Origin: DATKNA01 sp963755755 | Lineage (GTDB): Bacteria; Actinomycetota; Actinomycetes; Actinomycetales; Kineosporiaceae | Assembly: GCA_963755755.1 (NCBI GenBank) | Contig: CAVWLJ010000010.1 | Span: 806,001-870,000 of the forward strand | DNA: 64,000 nucleotides | Reading direction: 5' to 3' | Shown: piece after piece, positions 28,618 through 36,756 of the stretch | Numbering within the stretch: position 1 is the stretch's first letter | How the letters are laid out: each line of letters begins with the position of its first letter | Notes under the pieces: model-generated | Told to the model about the DNA's origin: nothing | Databases searched by the model: none | What the model saw: only the letters and a program-made list of their open reading frames with translations | Position numbers and translations under genes: made by a program

Positions 28618-28881
28618 GTGAAATCCTTCGACGATCTCTTCGCCGAACTGCGCTCGCGCGCGGACGAACGGCCCGCCGGCTCCGGCACGGTCGCCCTGCT
28701 GGACGCCGGCGTGCACGCGATCGGCAAGAAGGTCGTCGAGGAGGCCGCCGAGGTGTGGATGGCCGCGGAGCACGAGAGCACCGACCGGACGGCGGAGGAG
28801 ATCAGCCAGCTCCTCTACCACCTGCAGGTCCTCATGATCGCGCGAGGCCTCGACCTCGACGCCGTCTACCGCTACCTGTGA
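28618..28881 (+). CDS. hisE: Phosphoribosyl-ATP pyrophosphohydrolase
   Basis: HisE removes pyrophosphate from phosphoribosyl-ATP, step two of histidine synthesis. The 87-residue all-alpha MazG-like product shows the family helices SFDDLFAELRSRADERP, HAIGKKVVEEAAEVWMAA (acidic Mg2+ site) and EISQLLYHLQVLMIARGL. GTG 28618 has a -10 box 7 nt upstream. hisG follows after 27 nt. The separate hisI gene at 38618 encodes the next step. Confidence 0.95.
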   Translation: MKSFDDLFAELRSRADERPAGSGTVALLDAGVHAIGKKVVEEAAEVWMAAEHESTDRTAEEISQLLYHLQVLMIARGLDLDAVYRYL

Positions 28882-28908
28882 TCACCTGCGATCGATGTAA
28901 GGGGTGCC

Positions 28909-29754
28909 ATGCTGCGCGTCGCCGTCCCGAACAAGGGGACGCTCTCCGAGGCCGCCACGGACATGCTCCGGGAGGCCGGCTACCGGCAGCGGCGTGACAG
29001 CCGGGAGCTGGTCCTGGCCGACCACGAGAACGACGTCGAGTTCTTCTTCCTGCGCCCCCGGGACATCGCCGTCTACGTGGGCGCCGGCACGCTCGACGCC
29101 GGCATCACCGGCCGCGACCTGCTGCTCGACTCCGGCGCGGAGGCGCGCGAGGTCGTCTCGCTCGGGTTCGGGGAGTCGACGTTCCGCTTCGCCGCCAGGA
29201 TCGGCACCGTCACCGAGATCGCCGACCTGGCCGGACGCCGGATCGCGACGAGCTACGCAGGCCTGGTCGAGCGCTACCTCGGCGAACACGGGGTCCGGGC
29301 GGACGTCGTGAAGCTCGACGGTGCCGTGGAGACCGCCGTCCGGCTCGGCGTCGCCGACGTCATCGCCGACGTGGTCGAGACCGGGACGACGCTCCGCAAC
29401 GCGGGGCTGGAGGTGTTCGGCGATCCGATCCTCCGGTCCGAGGCCGTGCTCGTGCGGGCGGCGTCCGTCGGCGACGACCCGGCCGTGGACGTGCTCGTCC
29501 GCCGGCTGCAGGGCGTGCTCGTCGCCCGGCAGTACGTGCTCATGGACTACGACGTCCGGGTCGAGCTCGTCGAGAAGGCGAGCCTGATCACGCCCGGCCT
29601 GGAGTCGCCCACGATCTCCCCGCTGCACGACCCCGGCTGGGTCGCCGTGCGGGCCATGGTGCCCCGCGGCCGGACGAACCAGGTCATGGACGAGCTCTAC
29701 GCCCTGGGTGCCCGCGCGATCCTCGTGACCAGCATCCACGCGTGCCGCCTGTGA
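28909..29754 (+). CDS. hisG: ATP phosphoribosyltransferase, long form
   Basis: HisG condenses ATP with PRPP, the committed and feedback-inhibited step of histidine synthesis. At 281 residues this is the long form with a C-terminal ACT-like regulatory domain (about 205-281), which does not need HisZ. The N-terminal LRVAVPNKGTLSEAATDMLREAGY and the PRPP-binding ADVIADVVETGTTLRNAGL (about 148-166) are diagnostic. AAGGGG precedes ATG 28909. Its stop overlaps the GTG of the next gene. Confidence 0.96.
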   Translation: MLRVAVPNKGTLSEAATDMLREAGYRQRRDSRELVLADHENDVEFFFLRPRDIAVYVGAGTLDAGITGRDLLLDSGAEAREVVSLGFGESTFRFAARIGTVTEIADLAGRRIATSYAGLVERYLGEHGVRADVVKLDGAVETAVRLGVADVIADVVETGTTLRNAGLEVFGDPILRSEAVLVRAASVGDDPAVDVLVRRLQGVLVARQYVLMDYDVRVELVEKASLITPGLESPTISPLHDPGWVAVRAMVPRGRTNQVMDELYALGARAILVTSIHACRL

Positions 29755-30215
29755 CGGACGCACCGGGGGAGGCGCTGTCCCGTCCGTTCCGGCCGTTCCG
29801 GGCTCGCCGGGTGGCGATCACGTTCGCCGTGGCGCAGGCCGTTGTCCTGCTCGGGCTCGCCGTGCTGACGCCGGGCGACGTGGTCATCCCGTGGCACTGG
29901 TACGACCGGCTCGGGGTCGTGCTGCTGGCCGGCGCCATCGCCTACGTCCTGCTGCTGTTCGCGCGGCTGCGCGCGACGCCTGGCCCCGACGGCCTCGTCG
30001 TCCGGAACGTGGTAACCGTGACCGAGCTGGAGTGGGCGCAGATCGTCGCCGTCCGCTTCGGCGGCGGTGACCCTTGGGTCACCCTCGACCTCGCGGACGG
30101 CGACGTCCTCGCCGTGATGGCCATCCAGCGGGCGGACGGCGAGCGCGGGGTCGCCGAGGCTCGCCGCCTCGCCACGCTCGTCGCCGCCCGCAGCCGCACC
30201 GACACCGACGACTGA
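29751..30215 (+). CDS. PH-domain membrane protein following hisG
   Basis: The function is unknown. The 154-residue product has two membrane helices (about 24-43 and 54-72) and a C-terminal bacterial PH-like domain (about 80-150; ATPGPDGLVVRNVVTVTELEWAQI). M. tuberculosis has a membrane gene (Rv2120c) in the same position next to hisG, so linkage is conserved. GTG 29751 is chosen because it overlaps the hisG stop (GTGA); the ATG at 29742 would add only three residues. It is convergent with the DsbA-like gene. Confidence 0.82.
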   Translation: MTDAPGEALSRPFRPFRARRVAITFAVAQAVVLLGLAVLTPGDVVIPWHWYDRLGVVLLAGAIAYVLLLFARLRATPGPDGLVVRNVVTVTELEWAQIVAVRFGGGDPWVTLDLADGDVLAVMAIQRADGERGVAEARRLATLVAARSRTDTDD

Positions 30216-30222
30216 CGCGCGG

Positions 30223-31014
30223 TCACTTCGGAGCCGGGAGCCCCTTCGCCGCCGCGGCCGCAGCCACCGCCTTCTTCAGCGACGCCGCGTCGAGCGCCTT
30301 CTGCTGTGTGCCCTCGACGAGGACGGTCGGGGTGCCCGTGTACTTCTGCGAGAAGGCGTCGGTCGCCTGGACCGTCCAGGCCTTGAACCGCTGCGAGCTG
30401 AGGTCCGAGGCGACCGTCGCCCGCGTGGCCCCGGCCTGGGCGGCGAGGTCCGCGAGCTGGGAGTCGGGCAGCCCGGCGCTGCCCTCCGCCGGCTGGTTGG
30501 CGTACAGCAGGTCGTGGAAGGCCTGGAACGCGGTCGGCGAGGAGTCCTGCACGGACGCCGCAGCCATCAGGGCCCGGGTGGAGTAGTCGGTCGACGAGGC
30601 CTGATCGAGGAACGCGACGGGGTGGTACACGAGCTGGACGATGCCCTGCTGCTGCCAGGCCTTGAGGGTCGCGCCGTCGGTGCTCTCGAACTGCCGGCAG
30701 ATGGGGCACTGGAAGTCCTCGTACATGTCCACCACGACGCGGGGCTTGCCGCCGGTCGTCGTGGCGGGGCCGGTGGCGATCCCGAAGTTCGACTCGACGT
30801 TCTTCGGCGTCCCGGACGGTGTGAGAGCGGCGGCGACGGCGCGGTCGTGCTGGGCCTGCCGGACGATGACGGTCACGCCGACGGCGACCACGAGGACGAC
30901 GGCGACGACGATGGCGATCAGGACGGAGCGGCGCCGGGCCTCCTTGCGGGCGGCCTCGGCGCGCATCTCGGCGGCCTTCTCGCGGGCGGACTTGACGGTA
31001 CGTGCGTTGGTCAC
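30223..31014 (-). CDS. DsbA-like thioredoxin-domain protein, membrane-anchored
   Basis: The 263-residue product has a charged cytosolic N-terminus (1-29), one membrane anchor (about 30-52) and an extracytoplasmic DsbA/thioredoxin domain. The redox motif CPIC is at 103-106 (MYEDFQCPICRQFE), and the cis-proline loop is near the C-terminus (YTGTPTVLVEG). It probably handles disulfides in exported proteins. The next gene downstream on the same strand is upstream here: the MauE-like gene at 31055-31570, which could recycle its thiols. Confidence 0.9.
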   Translation of the reverse strand: MTNARTVKSAREKAAEMRAEAARKEARRRSVLIAIVVAVVLVVAVGVTVIVRQAQHDRAVAAALTPSGTPKNVESNFGIATGPATTTGGKPRVVVDMYEDFQCPICRQFESTDGATLKAWQQQGIVQLVYHPVAFLDQASSTDYSTRALMAAASVQDSSPTAFQAFHDLLYANQPAEGSAGLPDSQLADLAAQAGATRATVASDLSSQRFKAWTVQATDAFSQKYTGTPTVLVEGTQQKALDAASLKKAVAAAAAAKGLPAPK

Positions 31015-31054
31015 GGAGATCTCCTGCGGGAGAAAGGGAGCGAAAGGAAGGGAG

Positions 31055-31570
31055 CTACAGCCCGAAGCGGGCGTCGAGGGAGAACCTGCTGGCGGGCCGG
31101 ACCACGAGGAAGCCGGCGAGCAGCAGGAGGCCGGCGTCCCGGATCAGGTCGATCGCGTACCCGCGGGTCGGGTCCACGACCGGGCCGCTCGTGGAGCCGA
31201 AGCAGCCGCACTCGATCGCCAGGCCCCGGGCCCACGCGGCGGCGATGCCGACCATGAACATGAGCAGCAGGACGGCGACCACGACGGCGGCCCAGCGGGT
31301 GAGCAGGCCGAGGAACAGCAGCAGCGCGAGCGCGAGCTCGAGCATCGGCAGCCCGTACCCGAAGGCGGGCACGAGCACCTCAGGCACGAGCCGGAACGCG
31401 CGGACGCTCCGGACGGTGCCGTCGGGGTCCAGGAGCTTGGGCCAGCCGGCGGCGGCGAAGACGACCGCGAGGACGAGCCGGGCGATCAGGGACAGCCACG
31501 GCTGGGTCCGGCGGAATGTGGCGCCGACCGAGCGCGCGGGGGCGTCGGTGGCGGGGACGGCGAGGTTCAT
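31055..31570 (-). CDS. MauE/DoxX-like membrane redox protein
   Basis: The 171-residue product has four membrane helices (about 27-45, 70-90, 95-113 and 145-163) and an ECGCFG motif (about 120-125) in the extracytoplasmic loop, typical of the MauE family. These proteins are thought to support disulfide chemistry in the envelope. The DsbA-like gene follows 40 nt downstream, with GGAGAT before its ATG, so the two form a likely operon and functional pair. Confidence 0.88.
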   Translation of the reverse strand: MNLAVPATDAPARSVGATFRRTQPWLSLIARLVLAVVFAAAGWPKLLDPDGTVRSVRAFRLVPEVLVPAFGYGLPMLELALALLLFLGLLTRWAAVVVAVLLLMFMVGIAAAWARGLAIECGCFGSTSGPVVDPTRGYAIDLIRDAGLLLLAGFLVVRPASRFSLDARFGL

Positions 31571-31640
31571 TCCAGGCTCCTGGCTCGGACCGGTCGGGGG
31601 CGGCGGCGCCCGCCGCCGACGTCCGGGAGGTCCGGAGGAG

Positions 31641-32300
31641 TCAGGCGGCGGCGGCTGCCGGCGGCGGGCCGCGGCGGAACGCGCGGTCCGGGTGCCACCG
31701 GTCGGTCAGCACGGGCGGTTCGGCGAGGGGCGGTGCCGGCGACGCCGGGGGCACCAGGCGAACGCCGACGAGCAGGGTCAGCACCGGGCGCACGGCGTCC
31801 GCCAGCCGGCGGACCAGCTCGACGCCGGCTGTGAGGGTCGCGACCAGGACGCCGGTGAGGCCGGCCAGCAGCGCGTGCCCGAGGAGGACCACGAGGGCCC
31901 CTGCGACGGCGGAGACGACGGCGGCGAGCGCCGGGGCTGCGCTCAGCGCCCCGGGCGGGCAGGCGTCGCCGTGCACCAGGGCGTACCGGACGCCGAGGTC
32001 GGCGCCACGCCCCACGACCGAGAGGCAGCCCTGCCGGGCGTCGGACTGCGGGGCGGTGAGGGCGAGCGCGACATGACCGGCCAGCTGGGCGGCGGCGGCG
32101 ACCGCCGCGGTGCCGAGCGCCCCCCGTGTCGGGACGGCGCACGCGACGGCGGCGACGATCGCGCAGACGATCAGCGCGGCGCGCCAGGAGGGCAGGGTGT
32201 CGGTCACGACGAACTGCGCGAGCAGCACGCCCGGAGCGGTCACGAGGGCGACGGCGAGACCGCGCGCCCAGCGCGCGTTCCCTCGGGTCGTCGCCGTCAC
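31641..32300 (-). CDS. Multi-pass membrane protein of unknown function
   Basis: The 219-residue product has about five hydrophobic segments, two isolated cysteines in outer loops (ARQGCLSVV and GDACPPG) and a proline-rich cytosolic tail ending in polyalanine. I do not recognise the family. The start GTG 32300 is preferred over ATG 32339 because a TACCCT -10 box lies 6 nt upstream, which implies a leaderless transcript. It precedes the MauE and DsbA-like genes on the same strand, so the three may act together. Confidence 0.7.
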   Translation of the reverse strand: MTATTRGNARWARGLAVALVTAPGVLLAQFVVTDTLPSWRAALIVCAIVAAVACAVPTRGALGTAAVAAAAQLAGHVALALTAPQSDARQGCLSVVGRGADLGVRYALVHGDACPPGALSAAPALAAVVSAVAGALVVLLGHALLAGLTGVLVATLTAGVELVRRLADAVRPVLTLLVGVRLVPPASPAPPLAEPPVLTDRWHPDRAFRRGPPPAAAAA

Positions 32301-32306
32301 GCGACC

Positions 32307-32312
32307 AGGGTA
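32307..32312 (-). promoter_or_regulatory. -10 box for leaderless membrane-protein gene
   Basis: TACCCT on the minus strand lies 6 nt upstream of the GTG at 32300. Confidence 0.45.
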
Positions 32313-32358
32313 CATACCGCAGACGTCGATCCCGTTCAACTCCAGCGGAACCCCGCCC

Positions 32359-33594
32359 TCAGAACCAGGTGGGGGTCCAGGGGGCGCGGGTGGTGTGCAG
32401 CAGGCGGGCCAGCCGGTCGACGGCGCCGGCCGCGTGCTCGGCGACCAGGCCGCCGAGGGCCGCGGCGTGCAGGCTGCCGCCGCCCAGCCACAGGCTGGAG
32501 AGCACGCCGACGGAAATCGTCAGGTCCGCCGGGGCGTCGACGCGCGTGCACCCGCCGGTCCCGTCGGCGTCCGTCTCGAGCCGGTAGACGCCCTCCGCCC
32601 AGCCCTGCGGGTCGACCACCGCGAAGGTCACCGCGCCGGTCGTCTCGTACGTGCGGGCCGAGAGCGCCGCCGCGGGGTCGAGCAGCCGGGACCACTGGTG
32701 GTCCTGCCGGGCCGAGAGCCGCGCGGCGCGCTGGTCGGTGAGCAGCCACGGCAGCGGCTCGTCGACCGCGAGCTCGGGCCCGCTCACGCGGGCGACGAGG
32801 TCGAGCGACGTCAGCACGGACCAGAGCCCGGCGTACGCGGCCGGCGTCGCGGCCTGGAAGTGCTCGACGTGCGCGACGGTGTGGACCTCCCGATCGACCC
32901 AGGACTCCTCGGCGCGGAAGCCGGCGTACCCGTCCGGCGTCCCGTCGTCGCCGCGGTGGACGAGCCAGGTGCGCGGCTTGTGGTCGGGCTCCTCGGCCAG
33001 CCCGAAGGTGCGGTCCCACCACCTGTCGTTGTGGTCGATCGCGCCGGGCCGGCGGGCGGCCTCGAACACGGCCGGCGCCAGCGGACGCACCTCGGCCTCG
33101 GGCAGCAGCTCGACGGACCCCTCCTGCACCACCTGCGGAGCGAGGGTCGCGGCACGCAGGTCGACCGTCCATCGTGCGGTCTCGGTCGCCGCGCCGAAGC
33201 CGAACCGGCCGTAGATCGGGGCTTCGGCCGCGATGAGGATCGCGACCGGGACGCCGCGGGAGGCGGCCGCCGCGAGGTCGGGCACGATCATCCGGGTCAG
33301 CACGCCGCGCCGCCGGTGCGTCGGCAGGACGGTCACTCCGCTGACGGCGTCCGCCGCGACGAGTCGGCCCCCGGGCGCCGTGACGTGGCTGTCCCAGGAG
33401 ACGTAGGTGCCGACGATGCGGTGACGGTCGAGGGCGGCGACCCGGCGGGTGGCGCGGTCGGCGGTGCGGCGCACGCGCTCCAGGTCCTGGTCCGTGGGCA
33501 ACGGGCCGAGGAAGACGGTGGCCTGCACCCGCCGGTAGTCGGAGAAGAGGGCGGATTCGACGTCGACGGTCTCGAACGCCAGGTCGTCGCTCAC
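32359..33594 (-). CDS. Eis-like GNAT N-acetyltransferase
   Basis: The 411-residue product has the tripartite Eis architecture: an N-terminal GNAT domain with acetyl-CoA loop VLPTHRRRGVLTRM (about 90-103), a second degenerate GNAT region, and a C-terminal SCP2-like sterol-carrier domain. IYGRFGFG (about 130) matches the segment with the catalytic Tyr of Eis. The protein ends in Phe; in M. tuberculosis Eis the terminal Phe carboxylate acts as general acid, so the end looks functional. Such enzymes can acetylate aminoglycosides and other amines; the natural substrate is unknown. GTG 33594 overlaps the upstream kinase stop. Confidence 0.9.
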   Translation of the reverse strand: MSDDLAFETVDVESALFSDYRRVQATVFLGPLPTDQDLERVRRTADRATRRVAALDRHRIVGTYVSWDSHVTAPGGRLVAADAVSGVTVLPTHRRRGVLTRMIVPDLAAAASRGVPVAILIAAEAPIYGRFGFGAATETARWTVDLRAATLAPQVVQEGSVELLPEAEVRPLAPAVFEAARRPGAIDHNDRWWDRTFGLAEEPDHKPRTWLVHRGDDGTPDGYAGFRAEESWVDREVHTVAHVEHFQAATPAAYAGLWSVLTSLDLVARVSGPELAVDEPLPWLLTDQRAARLSARQDHQWSRLLDPAAALSARTYETTGAVTFAVVDPQGWAEGVYRLETDADGTGGCTRVDAPADLTISVGVLSSLWLGGGSLHAAALGGLVAEHAAGAVDRLARLLHTTRAPWTPTWF

Positions 33595-34200
33595 CCGCGC
33601 GACGGTACCGACCAGAGGTCCCGGACGACGACGGGGTGGTCGGGGCTGACCGTGGTGTCGAGCACGAGGTCGGCGCGCCCCCGGGTGCCCTCGCGGCTGA
33701 AGTGCCGCCGCTCCTGCTCCGCCCACCGGTCCCAGTGCGGCTCGTAGCCGGCGCCGTCCCGCGGCGAGGGCGCGCTCCCGGCGGACGGCGTCCGCGGCCT
33801 CGAGCCAGACGAGCCCGGTGAGGTACGGCGCGCAGGCCCGGGCCCCGGAGCCCGCTCCTTCCACGAGCACCAGCGCCGGGCGCGGCGGCCCGAGGTCCGG
33901 TCGAGGCCGGGGCGGGCCCGGCACGTCGCGGCTCCAGTCCCAGCTGGGGACGACGAGGGGCGCCGGCCCGCCGAGCGGTACCAGCACGTGCGAGACGAGC
34001 AGCGGAACGACGGCCTCGAGACCGTCCCACCCGGGGTAGAGGTCGTCGAGGTGGACGACGGCGGCGCCCGCCAGCCGTGCGGCGAGCGCGGCGGCGAGCT
34101 CGGTCTTGCCGCTGCCGCTCGGCCCGTCGACGGCGACGACGGCCGGCGCCGGACCACCGAGACGGGGCCGCAGCCGCGCGGCGAGCTCGTCCGGGGTCAC
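33591..34200 (-). CDS. Uridine-kinase-like P-loop protein, one apparent frameshift
   Basis: The product has Walker A GPSGSGKT (about 26-33), HLDDLYPGWDGLE (about 50-62) and LVLVEGAGSGARAC, as in the nucleoside-kinase-like family of actinobacteria. At about 33761-33763 the coding strand reads CTC GCC GCGGGAC, with one base too many. Removing it continues into YEPHWDRWAEQERRHFSREG and a stop that overlaps the Eis-like start, giving 202 residues. GTG 34200 overlaps the stop of the upstream gene. The substrate is uncertain. Confidence 0.78.
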
Positions 34201-34829
34201 ACCGCGAGACGGGCCGACGCGAGCGCGGCCAGGGCCTCGGCCGGGCCCTCACGCCGGACGTCGGCGGCGCGGCCCCGGCCGAACGCGACGAGGAGCAGCT
34301 CGCCGGGCTCGCCGACCAGCCGGACCTTCGTCCCGCCGCGCACGGCGACGTGCTCCCGGCCGTCCGGCGTGGCGAGGACGACGCCGGTACCGACCCGGCG
34401 GAACGTCAGCCGGGCCTGCCGGGTCAGCCGGCGCCAGAGCTCGTCCTGCAGCCCGTCGGCGAGCTGTGCGGCGGGCGCGGGACCGCGCCCCCGTCGGACG
34501 TCCTCGCAGTGCACGAAGTGTTCGGCGAGGTTCGCGGCGGAGTCCGCGCCCGGCAGGGCGAACGGACTGGTCCGCGGCGGACCCGTGCGGATCAGCCGGA
34601 TCAGGTCCGCGTACGGGCGCTGCGCGTAGCCGCGCCGCACCCGGTCGGTCCAGCCGGCCAGCGGCCGCAGCATGAGGCCGGGGGTGCTGTCCGGCCGGCG
34701 CTCCCGGACGACGAGATGCGCGGCGAGGTCCCGCGCCGTCCAGCCCTCGCACAACGTCGGCGCGTCGGGGTCGGTGGCCGCCAGCGCGTCGGCCAGCCGG
34801 GCCCGCTCGAGCGCCGAGAAGCTGGTCAT
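34197..34829 (-). CDS. Maleylpyruvate isomerase-family (DinB-like) protein, TIGR03085-type
   Basis: The 210-residue product has a DinB/MDMPI-like four-helix bundle with the metal-ligand pattern DLAAHLVVRERRPDS (about 33-47, first His) and LAEHFVHCEDVRRG (about 101-114, second His and Glu/Asp). It resembles the TIGR03085 family of mycothiol-era actinobacteria; no activity is assigned. ATG 34829 gives the family start MTSFSALERARLADAL. Its stop overlaps the GTG of the kinase gene, so it heads a three-gene minus-strand operon with the kinase and the Eis-like enzyme. Confidence 0.83.
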   Translation of the reverse strand: MTSFSALERARLADALAATDPDAPTLCEGWTARDLAAHLVVRERRPDSTPGLMLRPLAGWTDRVRRGYAQRPYADLIRLIRTGPPRTSPFALPGADSAANLAEHFVHCEDVRRGRGPAPAAQLADGLQDELWRRLTRQARLTFRRVGTGVVLATPDGREHVAVRGGTKVRLVGEPGELLLVAFGRGRAADVRREGPAEALAALASARLAV

Positions 34830-34899
34830 GGCGTTGATCCTGACACGCGGCTGCGGTGTCGGCGCGCGGGGGTTTTTCGCCGGATGAGATGGTGCAGAC

Positions 34900-36756
34900 A
34901 TGCCCGACGACCTGGCCACGCGGTCTGTGACCGGCTCGGACACCCTGCGTCGCGGTGCCCGCGTGCTGGGCCGGGGGATGCGCGACGAACCGGGCATGTT
35001 CGCGGTCGCGGTCGCCGGCAGCGCCGTCTACGGGCTGGGTGTCGCGGGCTCGGGGTGGCTACTCGGCCGTCTCACCCAGTCCGTGCTGGCTCCCGCGTTC
35101 GCCGCCGGCGCCATCACCGCCGGCCAGCTGGCCTACGTCACCGGCACCCTCGCGCTGGTCGCGCTGGTGACCTCGATCGGTGTCGTGGGGCGGCGCGCGG
35201 CCGGCGGCGCCGTCACCTACCGGCTGCAGGCCCGGTACCGGCGCGCGGTCACCCGGCAGTACCTGCGGCTGCCGCTGGCCTGGCACCACCGGCACCCCGC
35301 CGGCCAGCTGCTGTCCAACGCCAACGCCGACGTGGAGGCCACCTGGCAGGTGTTCTCGCCGCTGCCGATGGCCCTCGGCGTCGTCGTCATGCTCCTCGTG
35401 GCCGGTGCCGCGATGGTCGCGGCCGACCCGCTGCTGGGTGCGCTCGGGCTGCTCGTGCTGCCGGCCGTGTTCGCGGCGAACGTCGTGTTCCAGCGCCGGA
35501 TGTCGCCGCGGGTCGTCCTCGCGCAGCAGCTGCGCGCGAGCGTGTCGGAGGTGGCGCACGAGAGCTTCGAGGGCGCCGTCGTCGTCAAGACCCTGGGCCG
35601 GGAGGGCGCCGAGACCGCCCGGTTCGGCGCGGTCTCCCAGGAGTTGCGCGACGCGAACGTCGCCGTCGGCATCACCCGCGGCCTCTTCGACCCGATCCTC
35701 GAGGCGCTGCCGGTGCTCGGCACCCTCGCCGTCCTCGTGGCCGGCACCGCGCGCGTCGCCGCCGGCGAGGCGACGACGGCGGACGTCGTCCAGGTCGCCT
35801 ACCTCCTCGCCCTGGTCTCGTTCCCGGTGCGCGCCATCGGCTGGGTGCTCGGGGAACTGCCGCGGGCGGTCGTGGGGTGGGAGCGCGTGTCCGCCGTCCT
35901 CTCCGCCCGGGGGGAGATGGAGTTCGGCGAGCGCGAGCTCGCCCGGCGGGGCGCGGCCGCGCTCGAGCTGGACGGCGTCGGCTACGCCTACGAGGGCGGG
36001 GACGGCGAACGGTTCCCCGTGCTCCACGACGTCACGCTCGACGTCGCCGCGGGCAGCACGGTCGCCGTCGTCGGGCCGACGGGCTCCGGCAAGTCGACCC
36101 TCGCCGGCCTCATCGTGCGGCTCGTCGACCCCGCCGAGGGGCAGGTGCTGCTGGACGGCGTGGAGCTGCGCGCCCTGCGCCGGGGGGAGCTGGCCGCGCA
36201 CGCGGCGCTCGTGCCGCAGGGCACCTTCGTGTTCGACGACACCGTGCGCGGGAACGTCTCCCTCGGGGCGGAGGTCGACGACGCGGCCGTCCGCCGAGCG
36301 CTCGCGCTGGCCCGCGCCGAGGACTTCGTCGCCGCCCTGCCGGAGGGGCTGGACACCCGGGTGGGGGAGCGCGGCACGAGCCTGTCCGGCGGGCAGCGGC
36401 AGCGGCTGGCCCTGGCCCGGGCGCTCGTCCGGTCACCACGGCTGCTCGTCCTCGACGACGCGACCTCCGCGGTCGACCCGCACGTCGAGGCCCGCATCCT
36501 CGCCGGACTGCGCAGCGTGCACGGTGGCACGGTCGTCGTCGTCGCCTACCGGATGGCGACCATCGCGCTGGCCGACGAGGTGGTGTACGTCGAACGCGGC
36601 CGGGTCGCGGCGCGCGGCTCGCACGGGGAGCTCATGCGGAGCAGCGAGGGGTACCGGCGGCTCGTCACGGCGTACGAACGCGACGCGGCGGAGCGCGCGG
36701 AGCGCGCCGGTGCCGCCGAGCGCGGCGACGAGGCCGTCGCGGAAGGAGTGGCATGA
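34900..36756 (+). CDS. ABC exporter half-transporter with degenerate nucleotide site
   Basis: The 618-residue product has six membrane helices (about 25-310) and a nucleotide-binding domain: Walker A GPTGSGKST (about 392), signature LSGGQRQR (about 495) and Walker B LLVLDDATSAVDP (about 515). Two catalytic residues are altered: the Walker B glutamate is Asp, and the switch histidine is missing (VVAYRMATIA instead of xxHRLST). This is the usual pattern of the non-hydrolysing half of a heterodimeric exporter. ATG 34900 has a weak -10-like TGAGAT about 10 nt upstream. The partner gene overlaps by 4 nt. The substrate is unknown. Confidence 0.93.
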   Translation: MPDDLATRSVTGSDTLRRGARVLGRGMRDEPGMFAVAVAGSAVYGLGVAGSGWLLGRLTQSVLAPAFAAGAITAGQLAYVTGTLALVALVTSIGVVGRRAAGGAVTYRLQARYRRAVTRQYLRLPLAWHHRHPAGQLLSNANADVEATWQVFSPLPMALGVVVMLLVAGAAMVAADPLLGALGLLVLPAVFAANVVFQRRMSPRVVLAQQLRASVSEVAHESFEGAVVVKTLGREGAETARFGAVSQELRDANVAVGITRGLFDPILEALPVLGTLAVLVAGTARVAAGEATTADVVQVAYLLALVSFPVRAIGWVLGELPRAVVGWERVSAVLSARGEMEFGERELARRGAAALELDGVGYAYEGGDGERFPVLHDVTLDVAAGSTVAVVGPTGSGKSTLAGLIVRLVDPAEGQVLLDGVELRALRRGELAAHAALVPQGTFVFDDTVRGNVSLGAEVDDAAVRRALALARAEDFVAALPEGLDTRVGERGTSLSGGQRQRLALARALVRSPRLLVLDDATSAVDPHVEARILAGLRSVHGGTVVVVAYRMATIALADEVVYVERGRVAARGSHGELMRSSEGYRRLVTAYERDAAERAERAGAAERGDEAVAEGVA

